A stretch of DNA of 64,000 bases from Candidatus Hinthialibacter antarcticus (GTDB lineage: Bacteria; Hinthialibacterota; Hinthialibacteria; Hinthialibacterales; Hinthialibacteraceae): positions 1 through 64,000 of the forward strand of contig JAVCCE010000073.1 of assembly GCA_030765645.1 (NCBI GenBank), in the 5' to 3' direction. Positions 27,301 through 39,618 of the stretch are shown piece after piece; position 1 is the stretch's first letter, and each line of letters opens with the position of its first letter. The notes under the pieces were generated by a model. That model was not told where the DNA came from. It saw only the letters and a program-made list of their open reading frames with translations, and made no database searches. A program made the position numbers and the translations under genes.

Positions 27301-27802
27301 CCCGCCATGAATGATAATCGTCTGCGGGCAGGTCCCAGGCGATGCGTTCCAAACTGGGGCCGTACCCATCGGCGGCTCGCGGCCAGGGCGGATCGTCGTT
27401 ATAGCGCAGACGCTCAACAATGGTTCCATCGGGGCGGGTGAGTTCAACCCATTCGCCGCCGTTGCCAAGTTTATTTTCAAACGGTCCCAAAACCTGATAG
27501 CGTTTGTTGCGCCATGTGGTATGCGAAGGAACGCGCACAACCACGAGGTAGCCATTCGCCGCGAGTTGCGTACCATTCGGGAACGTATATAAAGCGCCGG
27601 AGGTAAACTGGTAGCCGCTGAGGTCCACCGCTGCGTCGCCGGGGTTGTATAACTCGACGAATTCGCGCAGGGAACCCGCCTCATAATCCAAATCAGACGG
27701 GTCATAATGAATCTCGTTGATGACGACGTCAGCGAAGGCCGGAACGAGTAAACTACAAAAAATGATACCGAAGATAAAACTGGATTTCATGAAATAATTC
27801 AT
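24344..27802 (-). CDS. Secreted lamin-tail-domain + CotH kinase-fold protein
   Basis: A 1152-aa exported protein. The signal peptide (about residues 5-24) is followed by a lamin tail domain (VVINEIHYDPSD...REFVELYNPGDAAVDLSGY). After a beta-rich middle comes a CotH domain at about 520-800 (LKFLKGEEFRGDRTLNI, SYDLFRDSGVLTPRC, and the Asp-containing WEIIPWDTDKTFGY). CotH proteins have a kinase fold and phosphorylate spore-coat proteins in Bacillus; the role in LTD fusions is unknown. The C-terminal ~150 residues look like a concanavalin-type sandwich. AGGGG lies upstream of the first ATG; a second ATG is four codons in. It is convergent with the Nudix gene and divergent from the next. Confidence 0.85.
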   Translation of the reverse strand: MNYFMKSSFIFGIIFCSLLVPAFADVVINEIHYDPSDLDYEAGSLREFVELYNPGDAAVDLSGYQFTSGALYTFPNGTQLAANGYLVVVRVPSHTTWRNKRYQVLGPFENKLGNGGEWVELTRPDGTIVERLRYNDDPPWPRAADGYGPSLERIAWDLPADDYHSWRASLRNDGTPGAANTAIGTPPYPLIQSFNINPQHPTSSDEVTVQFAVDSPHLIESALLRWEETDVSQQAKDTLVASRSAWRYSKGTSAPSNNQVWTLSDFNDSAWATGTGGFGYGDIEQVETVLNDMRGNYTTVYLRRNFTVSDINEIGALTLSIFYDDGFIAYLNGQEVARASAPDNYTNESTSDGSHEANEAEEFTIGNASTYLTNGENTLAIVGFNLSLGNSSDFVLAPSLFASNQPNQNQAEMTFISQNFTSGVLQASIPPHPNQTLVRYNLELALTDGQTLRLPHTAETRPFESYFVYDNDIESKIPLMWIFPQESTSLPSDAKAISAAVIKPLDSEFPLVFDGVRYTDARNGNKLKFLKGEEFRGDRTLNISLETPREGTTAGGQSPHVEQISYDLFRDSGVLTPRCDWYRFIEDGAHTQRIAVQQPNERFLEINGRDPSSNIYKIAYNEPGGYSKKSNMDESSDDYIELFRNVRVNNRNLVEDLPKYLDIEEVMGYEVVTFLLSHWDGFKNNIFLYHDLAPDGKWEIIPWDTDKTFGYTDSDPMYWKMPIDFSLTLVAPGSQELTNRNLDAPIGRPFHSDPNLHEEFVNRVAQSLNGLFSLERMGGIITQTETLLLDDLALSESYTGSTRNSRRNQITTSYNTMRFFLENRHDFLRTQLPAGFTVKRTLPSSDYSGGSMIENIEITISPLSNEATNVIVSEFIPDGFELVDVHANHGDVAINNNSIIWSISGVTYEVSMTYSLQTPETFPSSTPVLHGIVSSGGVDFAITDDTLNYLPKDSQRLPAPWVTGAGEWLATDGVLTCWSEDGLDPKHAWVDLDLPTQNYTVRADVRMLNWQDVDHARSGVAVRVDPAEGARALNFLFHDDEGSVDFLNDLLAWGTRSEYTWQVGEWYTMTLAVDGIKLDGSIKKTGTNESPFAMTWEDGSINQRPSGFPGVTGSSLAGLSSQYDNFEVIVNGDIIFADDFNYSTSVNDWMMY

Positions 27803-28038
27803 TAATGCGTATTTCCCCTAAACTTCAATTTGATAGAAAAATCACTCATCCTAATAGAATATCATACGATACTCCATAAGACGGCAAGAATTAACGGGAT
27901 TGATATTTTGACCGATAAAGACGATTGTTGATCTGGATGAATGACTTGTAAATAGTTGTAAAATTTCAAATGAGTTGAAAGAATGAGCCTAAAATAGATC
28001 AGACTGATATTTAATTGTTACTCGCGCGGGGAAGAGAA

Positions 28039-30516
28039 ATGAAATCTTGTTTATTGATATTCGTTGTTTTGATGTTGTTAGCGTCTCCGATTATTGGAAC
28101 CTGTCAGCAACAGATTGTCGTTGGTCAAACGCTTACGGGCGTCCTTTCTGCTGAACAACCTGTTGCAAACTTCACCATGCCTCTCGAAGTGCGCGGGTTG
28201 TTTCAATTGCAACTTAACATTGAAGAACGCAACTTCGATATTGCGCTAGCGCTTACCAATCCTGACGGTGAGTTTGTCGCGCAAAATACCGGGCGCAATT
28301 ATCCTGCGTTTCAAGGCGCCTACTTGTTACAAACGCTTGTGGATTTAGGGACCTATACGATTCAAATCAGCGCCAGCGGCATTGAAGCCCCTGTTGATTT
28401 TTCGTTTTCGGTCCATGCGCTTTCCGATACGAATACGATTGCCTTTCTCACCAAAGATTCTCCCAAGCAGGGGCTGATTGCGTCCTCCATTGAACAAGAC
28501 CAATACCTCTTAGACCTCGCGCGCGGGCAAGCGGTGGTGTTAGCCGTGATGACGCCGGACTTGGTGTTGAACCCCATCATGGGCGTGTTCAGCCCGACCG
28601 GGGAACGCTTGTTTGTCGTTGATGATTTTGCGACGACCGAACCAATTGCTTTGCTCGTTGCTGAAGAGTCGGGCGTTCACACCGTCGTGGTTGCGCCCCG
28701 TTCAAACGCTGATCTCGGACCGTATCGTATTGTGGCGCATGATGCGCCCGAAGTGACCTTGGGAGAAGCAACATCGGGTGATGTGCGGACGCCTGGCGAC
28801 GTGGCTGCGTTTGAACTACCGCTGCTAAAAGGCGAGGCGTATGATTTTATCGCGACTGGCGTGGATGGCCTGGAATCATCGCTGATCTTGATGGAAGCCT
28901 CCGGTAATTTTATCACGCTTGCCGACCCGGATGTCGATGAACCGACCACTACCGTATTGCCTGGATTTACGCCGGTGCGCGACGAAAGCCTCTTTATGTT
29001 GGTCATTGGCGCCGAGCATGAAAACACCGGACTGTTTGATTTTGAAGCGCGGCCTTTAGAAGATGAAAACGATGATCGCTGGCTCACTGTCGGCGAGACG
29101 GCGACGACCGTCATTGGCCCCGTCGGCGATGTGGACCGCTATAAGATTCAGGTTGACTCCGGGCGTGATTACTCATTACTCGCGTTGAGTATTTGGCATT
29201 TGTTGGACCCTAGCCTGCGGGTATTGAACGAAAATAACGAAGAAGTGTTCTTTAATGACAATGCGGTCTTGAGCACGGATTCGTTGTTAAGCGGAATCCA
29301 GTTCCCCGCAGCGGGCGAGTATGTGATTGAAATTGCTGGCTCGCCAAATCAACCCAACGCCCAAGCGCAAACCGGCGTTGCGGCGATTTCGTTCGCAACC
29401 GGAGCGCCGTTCGATAACGCTCCGCCTGCCATGAATGATCCCGCAGCGGTTGTGACCTATGCAGACGGGAACGTGCATGTCATGTTGCCGGACGGCTCGG
29501 TCTTAGATGACACCATGCCAGTGAACGCAACTGTAATCGTTGATAAAACCCAAGCGAGCGGCGAAGGGACGTTTGAACAAGATGGCTTCGCCATGCTCGA
29601 AGCGCCTGCGAACGATGGCGACATCGTGTTTGTGAAATTGCGCGATACGTCGGATGCGCAAAATGAGTATCTATCGCCCGCGTTGCCGGGTCCGACGCGC
29701 CTGGCGCAAATCAATGGGACGCCGTTTGCCGTCGCCGTTGATGACGCAAATAAGATATATCTCACGGAGTCCGCCAGCGGGCGCATCATTACCATTTCTC
29801 AAAGCGGACGCATTGAGGTCGCGGTCGGCGACTTGCCGACCAGCGGCGGTTCGTTTGGACCGAATGGATTGGCGTTTGACCACGACGGCGCGCTTCACTT
29901 CTGCAACGCCGCCGATGGCACGGTAAAAAAATTGCTGGGAACCCAAACGGAGATCGTCGTTGATGGGTTGAATTTTCCCACTGCGATTGCATTTGATGAA
30001 GCGGGGACGCTGTTTGTTGCGCAAAGAGGCAGCGACGTTATTGAAAAGGTGTTTCCAAATGGCGACCGTTCGGTGATTGTCTCGACGGTGCGCAACCCTA
30101 ACGCCTTGGCGTTTGGCCCCGACAACTTGCTTTACTTTGGCAATGACGAAGACGGGCAAAGCAACATCTATCGACTTGCGTCTGACGGCAGCGTTGAAGT
30201 GTATGCGGATGGGGTCGCATCAGCCGTTGAGAGTATGGCGTTTGATCGCGATGGATATTTATATGTCGCCGATGGAACGCCGGGGTTTCTTTATCGCATC
30301 GCGCCGGATGGTGAAACGGTTGTGTTTACGCGCGGCCTTTCGGGCGCGGTGGGGATGGCGTTTGGTCACGGAGAATTTGAGACTTCAATTTTCGCTGCTA
30401 ATATGGGGCTGGCGCCTGACAGGCGTTATCCCGGTGAAGTGATCCGCATTCCAACGGGGCGGCCTGGAATCGAACTGCCGTTTGCGTCAATTCCCGATTG
30501 GATGCTGATGGAATAA
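28039..30516 (+). CDS. Secreted PPC-repeat / NHL-type beta-propeller protein
   Basis: An 825-aa secreted protein. ATG 28039 has GGGGAAGAG upstream and begins a signal peptide ending near ASPIIGTCQQ. A Cys at the expected cleavage zone is weakly lipobox-like. The N-terminal half contains several copies of an all-beta 'pre-peptidase'-like module (GQTLTGVLSAEQPVANFTM..., GEATSGDVRTPGDVAAFEL..., GETATTVIGPVGDVDRYKI). Residues about 540-810 form an NHL/SMP-30-like propeller with repeated VAVDDANKIYLTES, LAFDHDGALHF and IAFDEAGTLFVAQ strands. The reaction or ligand is not evident. It is followed after 21 nt by the rhomboid gene. Confidence 0.82.
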   Translation: MKSCLLIFVVLMLLASPIIGTCQQQIVVGQTLTGVLSAEQPVANFTMPLEVRGLFQLQLNIEERNFDIALALTNPDGEFVAQNTGRNYPAFQGAYLLQTLVDLGTYTIQISASGIEAPVDFSFSVHALSDTNTIAFLTKDSPKQGLIASSIEQDQYLLDLARGQAVVLAVMTPDLVLNPIMGVFSPTGERLFVVDDFATTEPIALLVAEESGVHTVVVAPRSNADLGPYRIVAHDAPEVTLGEATSGDVRTPGDVAAFELPLLKGEAYDFIATGVDGLESSLILMEASGNFITLADPDVDEPTTTVLPGFTPVRDESLFMLVIGAEHENTGLFDFEARPLEDENDDRWLTVGETATTVIGPVGDVDRYKIQVDSGRDYSLLALSIWHLLDPSLRVLNENNEEVFFNDNAVLSTDSLLSGIQFPAAGEYVIEIAGSPNQPNAQAQTGVAAISFATGAPFDNAPPAMNDPAAVVTYADGNVHVMLPDGSVLDDTMPVNATVIVDKTQASGEGTFEQDGFAMLEAPANDGDIVFVKLRDTSDAQNEYLSPALPGPTRLAQINGTPFAVAVDDANKIYLTESASGRIITISQSGRIEVAVGDLPTSGGSFGPNGLAFDHDGALHFCNAADGTVKKLLGTQTEIVVDGLNFPTAIAFDEAGTLFVAQRGSDVIEKVFPNGDRSVIVSTVRNPNALAFGPDNLLYFGNDEDGQSNIYRLASDGSVEVYADGVASAVESMAFDRDGYLYVADGTPGFLYRIAPDGETVVFTRGLSGAVGMAFGHGEFETSIFAANMGLAPDRRYPGEVIRIPTGRPGIELPFASIPDWMLME

Positions 30517-30537
30517 ACCGTCGCGTAGGATGATTGA

Positions 30538-31659
30538 ATGCTCGTCTGTCCCAATTGTAATAAGGAGTTGAAGAAGGGGCGGCATCCGCACGGCGTGATT
30601 TGGGGCTGTAAGCATTGCGGCGGTCGGGCGGCGTCGCTTTCGCTCTTACGAAAATCCATCGATAAAAAAACCATCAACCAAATCTGGCTGCGCGCGTCAA
30701 ACGGCGTGGGGGTCGAAGGGAAACGCTGCCCCAGCTGCACAAAACGCATGGCGCAGTTTACGCCCAACATCCCCGGCGTCCATTGGAAACTGGATTGCTG
30801 CGAGCCATGCCAGATGTTCTGGTTTGATGCGGGTGAATTTGAAGACATGCCCGGCATTCCCCCTCCACCGCCTGCGCCCGACCCCAATGAGGGCGTTCCA
30901 GAAAAAGCGCGTGAAGCGATGGCGCGCATTCAATTGAAACATATCAAAGACGATGCAGACAATCGTCAAACCTCGCCAGAAGAGGGCTGGAAGTTTATCC
31001 CCGCTATTTTGATGTTGCCCGTCGAGTTTGATACCAACCCGCTTCATCATTGGCCTTGGCTGACCTGGTTGATTTTTGCTTCGATTATTTTGGTATTTGC
31101 GCAGACGGTTTCAAATTTAGGCCCCATTGTTGATTCGTATGGGTTTCTTCCATTGGATGCGTTTCGGCTTGCGGGATTGACGGTGATTACGTCCTTCTTT
31201 TTGCATGGCAGCCTGTTGCATTTACTTGGGAACGCCTACTTTTTGCTGATATTCGGCGATAATGTTGAAGATTATGTGGGCAAATGGTTGTTTGGATGTT
31301 TGATTTTATGTTCAATTTTATTAGGCACTTGCGTCCATGCGCTGTTTGATCCGAACCCCGATATTCCCAGTATCGGCGCCAGCGCGGGCATTTCAGGCAT
31401 TTTGGCTTTTTATGCGATGCAGTTTCCCCGAATTCGCGTAGGAATTTTGGTCTATTTTCATTGGGCGCGCATTCCTGTGATGAAAATGTTGATCGTGTGG
31501 TTTGTTCTTCAATACATCGGCGCCCTGTATCAAATCGCAGGTGCGTCTAAAGTATCTGCCCTGGCCCATTTGGGCGGGGCTGTTGCCGGTTTGGCTTTTT
31601 GGTATTTCTTAAATTACTTTCACCAGAAACAATCGGACATATACCAAGAATTTTCGTGA
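30538..31659 (+). CDS. Rhomboid intramembrane serine protease with two N-terminal zinc ribbons
   Basis: The last ~200 residues form a six-helix rhomboid protease core: the active-site Ser282 is in IGASAGISG, the catalytic His344 is in ALAHLGG, and the HxxxN oxyanion pair is H228/N232. The first ~105 residues are cytoplasmic ribbons: CPNC...CKHC (4-27), then CPSC (64-67) with CEPCQMFWFDAGE (88-100), the second a clear zf-TFIIB signature. A proline-rich linker (about 106-118) connects the parts. Rhomboids cleave single-pass membrane proteins within the membrane; the ribbons may recruit substrate or DNA/RNA/protein partners (inference). Start at ATG 30538, a 373-aa protein; a small CxxC-protein gene follows. 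Confidence 0.9.
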   Translation: MLVCPNCNKELKKGRHPHGVIWGCKHCGGRAASLSLLRKSIDKKTINQIWLRASNGVGVEGKRCPSCTKRMAQFTPNIPGVHWKLDCCEPCQMFWFDAGEFEDMPGIPPPPPAPDPNEGVPEKAREAMARIQLKHIKDDADNRQTSPEEGWKFIPAILMLPVEFDTNPLHHWPWLTWLIFASIILVFAQTVSNLGPIVDSYGFLPLDAFRLAGLTVITSFFLHGSLLHLLGNAYFLLIFGDNVEDYVGKWLFGCLILCSILLGTCVHALFDPNPDIPSIGASAGISGILAFYAMQFPRIRVGILVYFHWARIPVMKMLIVWFVLQYIGALYQIAGASKVSALAHLGGAVAGLAFWYFLNYFHQKQSDIYQEFS

Positions 31660-31690
31660 TATACTAACGTGTTGACCTATAGGGAATGTT

Positions 31691-31706
31691 GGATAAAGAT
31701 TTATCC
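31691..31706. promoter_or_regulatory. Palindromic site, possible operator
   Basis: GGATAAA-GA-TTTATCC, two perfect 7-nt arms around a 2-nt centre. It lies 14 nt after a TTGACC (31672-31677) that could be a -35 element for the small CxxC-protein gene. No protein binding is shown; a short hairpin is also possible. Confidence 0.35.
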
Positions 31707-31761
31707 CATTCGTTTTTGATGCTCATCCAATAAAGATTAATCATTAAAGAACAGGTGTTTC

Positions 31762-31947
31762 ATGGTTCAAATTTGCACAGTCTGCCATCGCGTGAATGTT
31801 GATGGCAAATGGATAAATGGCGTTCCGCCTATCGGCAAGGTCTACCCGACGATATGCCCGGATTGCACTGAGGGCGGCGAAGAAACTGCAAGTGACGATT
31901 CAAACCGCATGGCAATTTCACAGAACAAGTGGGCGCAAAAAAAATAA
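31762..31947 (+). CDS. Small CxxC...CxxC protein
   Basis: A 61-aa protein with CTVCHRV at residues 5-11 and CPDC at about 32-35, likely one zinc ribbon. The pattern 'C..C.....G.W.......Y..ICPDC' resembles short CxxC domains found alone or attached to PAS/response-regulator proteins. AACAGGTG precedes the ATG. No transmembrane segment. Role unknown; it follows the zinc-ribbon rhomboid gene by about 100 nt but has its own possible control site between. Confidence 0.72.
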   Translation: MVQICTVCHRVNVDGKWINGVPPIGKVYPTICPDCTEGGEETASDDSNRMAISQNKWAQKK

Positions 31948-32281
31948 GCCAATTGCTTTCGTAGATTCGCGTATTTGGTATCTGCGCTTTCCTCTTTCAT
32001 CGAAAAGACGCGCCTTTGGTCTGCGTCATTGCAGGCTTGGTGCGCTTTAATATCTGATGTAACTCTCTCCTGGAAATGCATCATTCATCCATGACCTCGC
32101 CAAAATTCTACGTTGATTGATGAATTCCTTCCAGAAAAAAATTGCTGGTAAACAAAGCCGAAATTGTTGTAGACTATACTCGCTACTAGCAGGCAGCACT
32201 GGCTATTTCCATCGTTGATTTCACTTCCTTGATCTTATTTCTGATCTGTATGCTGCATTATTTGAATCTGAGGTGGAGATG
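31948..32281. other. Intergenic region before the pseudopilin gene
   Basis: No gene. A TATACT at 32175-32180 could be a -10 box, but no matched -35 is visible at 16-18 nt. A poorly conserved stretch at about 31985-32050 (GCTTTCC...GGTGCGCTTTA) vaguely resembles the loop of the hairpin repeats. Confidence 0.4.
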
Positions 32282-32869
32282 ATGTTGAAACGAAATGCGG
32301 GCAAAGGCTTTACCCTGATTGAGTTGCTGATCGTCGTTGCGATTATTGGGATTTTGGCGGCGATTGCCGTTCCTAATTTTTTGAATGCGCAACTGCGGGC
32401 GAAGGTGTCCCGGGCGCAATCTGACTTGCGCTCGTTGGGGACGGCGATTCAAATGTACGGCCTCGACAATAATGTGTTTCCCGGCGGCGAGGGTCTGTGG
32501 GCGTCGGGGATGCCGTGGTGGGTGAAACACACCTATCGCTATCATCAATTGACCACGCCGATTTCGTATATGGCGTCCGTCCCGATTGATCCCTTCCAAA
32601 CCAATAACCCGCAAAAATTGAATTCAGACTTAGGGCCGATTTGGGACGGCGGCTACGTTTATGACGAAGCGCGGCGCCCCGGCGGCGGAAAAGAGACCAT
32701 GGAACTCTATGGGGCGAATTTTCAATTTGCGGCGCGCAGCCCCGGGCCTGCGTTGAACTGGGCGTCAAACCTTTCGCATGGAAACCAGGTCATTTATTAC
32801 GCGACGTCAAACGGGCTCATCAGCGACGGTATCATGGCCTATCTCGGCCCTGGCGGCACCTTGTATTGA
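32282..32869 (+). CDS. Type IV pilin-like / type II secretion pseudopilin
   Basis: A 195-aa prepilin-type protein. The prepilin peptidase site is KG|FTLIELLIVVAIIGIL: Gly at the -1 position, Phe +1 and Glu +5, followed by the hydrophobic helix. The C-terminal globular part ends with ATSNGLISDGI, like the 'xxNGxxSxGD' ending common in pilins of planctomycete-like and candidate-phylum genomes. AGGTGG lies five bases before ATG 32282; GTG 32273 and ATG 32279 are also in frame. It is a lone gene: no peptidase, ATPase or secretin nearby, so it must use machinery encoded elsewhere. Confidence 0.88.
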   Translation: MLKRNAGKGFTLIELLIVVAIIGILAAIAVPNFLNAQLRAKVSRAQSDLRSLGTAIQMYGLDNNVFPGGEGLWASGMPWWVKHTYRYHQLTTPISYMASVPIDPFQTNNPQKLNSDLGPIWDGGYVYDEARRPGGGKETMELYGANFQFAARSPGPALNWASNLSHGNQVIYYATSNGLISDGIMAYLGPGGTLY

Positions 32870-32985
32870 TCAGAAGGAAAGCGTGGTAGGCGCTGCTCTC
32901 ATCGCTTTGGTGCGGGCTTTTCGTCCCCAGTTCCCGTCCAATCCTTACGTCGTTCTTCAAGCATTTCCAATCATATACAAGAAGA

Positions 32986-33018
32986 CCCCGCTTCGCCAAA
33001 GAGTCCGGCAAAGCGGGG
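32986..33018 (-). terminator. Hairpin, possible terminator of the PQQ-propeller gene
   Basis: CCCCGCTTCGCC (32986-32997) and GGCAAAGCGGGG (33007-33018) form a strong stem with one mismatch about 80 nt after the minus-strand stop codon. On the minus strand it is followed only by a short T-rich stretch (TCTTCTTG), so termination is uncertain. Confidence 0.5.
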
Positions 33019-33095
33019 TGGGGAGGATCATCAAGACCCAAAAGGTTACGAAAGGGCTTGGTTATGGCGCCCCGTTTGGGGCGTGAAACGTGTTG

Positions 33096-34403
33096 CTAAC
33101 TGGCTTCGATGCAATACAAATAATCTTTGCCGCGAAGAAATAAACTATCGCCAACCATGACGGGCGATGCGTCAATCTCGTCATCAAGTTTATTCACGGA
33201 AAGCGGTTTGGTTTCTTCGCCGATCTTTAAGACAAGCGTCGTTCCGTCCCGCGTTGTGAAGAACACCTTGTCGCCGCTGGCGGCGGGGGAGGCGTACATA
33301 TTACCCAACAACTCCGGCAAGCGGGCGGCGGGGAGAATCACTTTTCCCGTGTCGGCGTTGACGCACGACATGATGGGATTGCGGTCTTTGGTAAAATAAA
33401 TGCGGTCTTGAATTAAGACCGGCGAGGGGACGTAGGGCGTATCATTGTTATGGCTCCAAGCGATTTTATCTGTGCCGGTAATGTCGCCTTTAGAATCGAG
33501 CGGGATCGCATAAAGCGCGGCGCCGCGCCAGCCGCTGCTGACATAAGCGATACCGTTACGAGCGAAAGGCGTGGGGATGGGGTTGCCGGTTTGGCCGCCG
33601 CATTGCCAGATGATGGAGCCGTCTTTGACGTCGTAACTGATGGCCCGTTTGGCGCCGTTAGCGATGACTTGAGTAACGCCGTTGTGCTCAACCACTAAGG
33701 GAGTCGCCCATGTCGTTTGTTCGTCGCGGTCGATCTTCCATTTGGTATCGCCGGTTTTTGCACTCAGGTTCGCGATGAATGATGGGCCTTCGTGGTCCCA
33801 GGTGACAATCAGGTTATCGCCGTGGACGGTAAGCGAAGTGCCTTCGCCGAAACTGTTGCGGGTTTGCATGTCGCCGAGGTCGCGTTTCCAAATCTGGTTG
33901 CCGTCGAGGTCGTAACAGAAGATGCCCTGCGAGCCGAAAGTGACGTAAAGAAACTCTCCGTCCGTGGTGGGCGAGCCAGAGGCGTAGGTGTTGGTGCCGT
34001 GTGTGCCTTCATGCGGCACCGTCTCCGCTGCGGTCTTTTGCCAGATCACCTTGCCGCTGTCGCGGTCAAAACAGATCACGTCGAATTTGTAATATTTCGA
34101 CGGGGCCCTGCCGTCGGCTTGTGCGCCTTCTTTTGCTTTGGCGGTTTCGATGGCGGTGGTCACAAAAACCTTTTTGCCCCAGATGATTGGCGTCGAAGAA
34201 CCGTTGCCGGGAATTTCGACTTTCCATTTGATGTTTTTGTCTTCGTTCCAGGTAGTGGGCGGATTGGCGTTTTGAGCGGCGCCGTTATAGAGCGGCCCGC
34301 GCCAATGGTGCCAGTTGTTCATTTTTTCCGACTCAAAATCTGCGGAAACAATTGGCGCTGATACGAAGCAAATAAATATAAAGATTACAAAATGCTTTGT
34401 CAT
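33096..34403 (-). CDS. Secreted PQQ-type (BamB-like) beta-propeller protein
   Basis: A 435-aa exported protein with a signal peptide (cleavage near VSA, about residue 21). It opens with WHHWRGPLYNGAAQNANPPTTW, the usual start of 'outer membrane protein assembly factor BamB family / PQQ-binding-like' propellers. Repeated blades read ICFDRDSGKVIWQK, FCYDLDGNQIWKR, ANLSAKTGDTKWK and ISYDVKDGSIIWQ. Such proteins in planctomycete-type genomes are of unclear function and need not bind PQQ or act in outer-membrane assembly. The gene stands alone, with repeats on its upstream side. Confidence 0.85.
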   Translation of the reverse strand: MTKHFVIFIFICFVSAPIVSADFESEKMNNWHHWRGPLYNGAAQNANPPTTWNEDKNIKWKVEIPGNGSSTPIIWGKKVFVTTAIETAKAKEGAQADGRAPSKYYKFDVICFDRDSGKVIWQKTAAETVPHEGTHGTNTYASGSPTTDGEFLYVTFGSQGIFCYDLDGNQIWKRDLGDMQTRNSFGEGTSLTVHGDNLIVTWDHEGPSFIANLSAKTGDTKWKIDRDEQTTWATPLVVEHNGVTQVIANGAKRAISYDVKDGSIIWQCGGQTGNPIPTPFARNGIAYVSSGWRGAALYAIPLDSKGDITGTDKIAWSHNNDTPYVPSPVLIQDRIYFTKDRNPIMSCVNADTGKVILPAARLPELLGNMYASPAASGDKVFFTTRDGTTLVLKIGEETKPLSVNKLDDEIDASPVMVGDSLFLRGKDYLYCIEAS

Positions 34404-34514
34404 ACAACATCTCCTTTTTTTATTCTTGACTCTGTATATAAATAATTGAATTTCAATTTAAAGGTTCTTCCAAAAACTGATCGCTTCCGTGCGGGCTTTC
34501 AGGCCCTTTTGCAA

Positions 34515-34698
34515 CAATGTCATTGACTTAAAACTTTTAGCCCCCCTTTTTAAGGGGGGACGGCGCTGAAAGCGCCAGGGGGGATTCGGGCGCAACACGT
34601 TGCGCCTCTACAGGGCTGATATTTTTGATTTCGTCGCATCAAGGTCTGCCCTCACTTCGCGACGCCTTGGCTTGCCACCCCTTAAGTCAATGACATTG
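34515..34698. mobile_element. MITE-like insertion with 17-nt perfect inverted ends
   Basis: CAATGTCATTGACTTAA (34515-34531) and TTAAGTCAATGACATTG (34682-34698) are perfect inverted repeats bounding about 184 nt without a gene. The flanks match an uninterrupted hairpin repeat (compare 40102-40135), so the element entered that repeat. CCTT occurs on both sides and could be a target duplication, though six unmatched bases at the left end leave this ambiguous. It contains a copy of the 24-nt palindrome (34588-34611). Confidence 0.7.
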
Positions 34699-34735
34699 CC
34701 TTATGCACAGGCGCTCCCAGAGTTGCACCCATGCC

Positions 34736-34829
34736 AGAATTGGTTTGTCAATTTTTGATATGTCAGATTTCTTTTTTGTAATCAAAATTATGACCATCCA
34801 TCAATGCAAGTATTCGATTACAGGATGAA
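34736..34829 (+). repeat. Tail repeat copy C
   Basis: Diverged copy of the ~93-nt tail: GGTTTGTCAATTT, AATTATGACCATCCATCAATG and GATTACAGGATGAATC align with copies at 24-116 and 48241-48332. Confidence 0.75.
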
Positions 34830-34844
34830 TCAAATTAACATTTT

Positions 34845-34889
34845 TAAAAACAAAAAACGCCGCTTCGAGTTCGGGCGTCGAAGCGGCGT
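34845..34889 (-). terminator. Rho-independent terminator of the beta-galactosidase gene
   Basis: Arms ACGCCGCTTCGA (34857-34868) and TCGAAGCGGCGT (34878-34889) form a perfect 12-bp stem with a 9-nt loop. On the minus strand the stem is followed by TTTTTTGTTTTT. It lies 24 nt after the stop codon. Confidence 0.93.
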
Positions 34890-34912
34890 CATGATGTGAG
34901 GTTTACCCGGAA

Positions 34913-39603
<4,691 letters not shown>

Positions 39604-39618
39604 ATTTTTCTCCTATTA

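Larger units (their letters stand above)
34404..34912. other. Repeat island between the PQQ-propeller and beta-galactosidase genes
   Basis: No gene. It holds hairpin repeat copy C without its left outer arm (about 34475-34735), an inserted element with perfect terminal inverted repeats (34515-34698), the tail repeat (about 34736-34829) and the minus-strand terminator of the beta-galactosidase gene (34845-34889). Confidence 0.75.
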
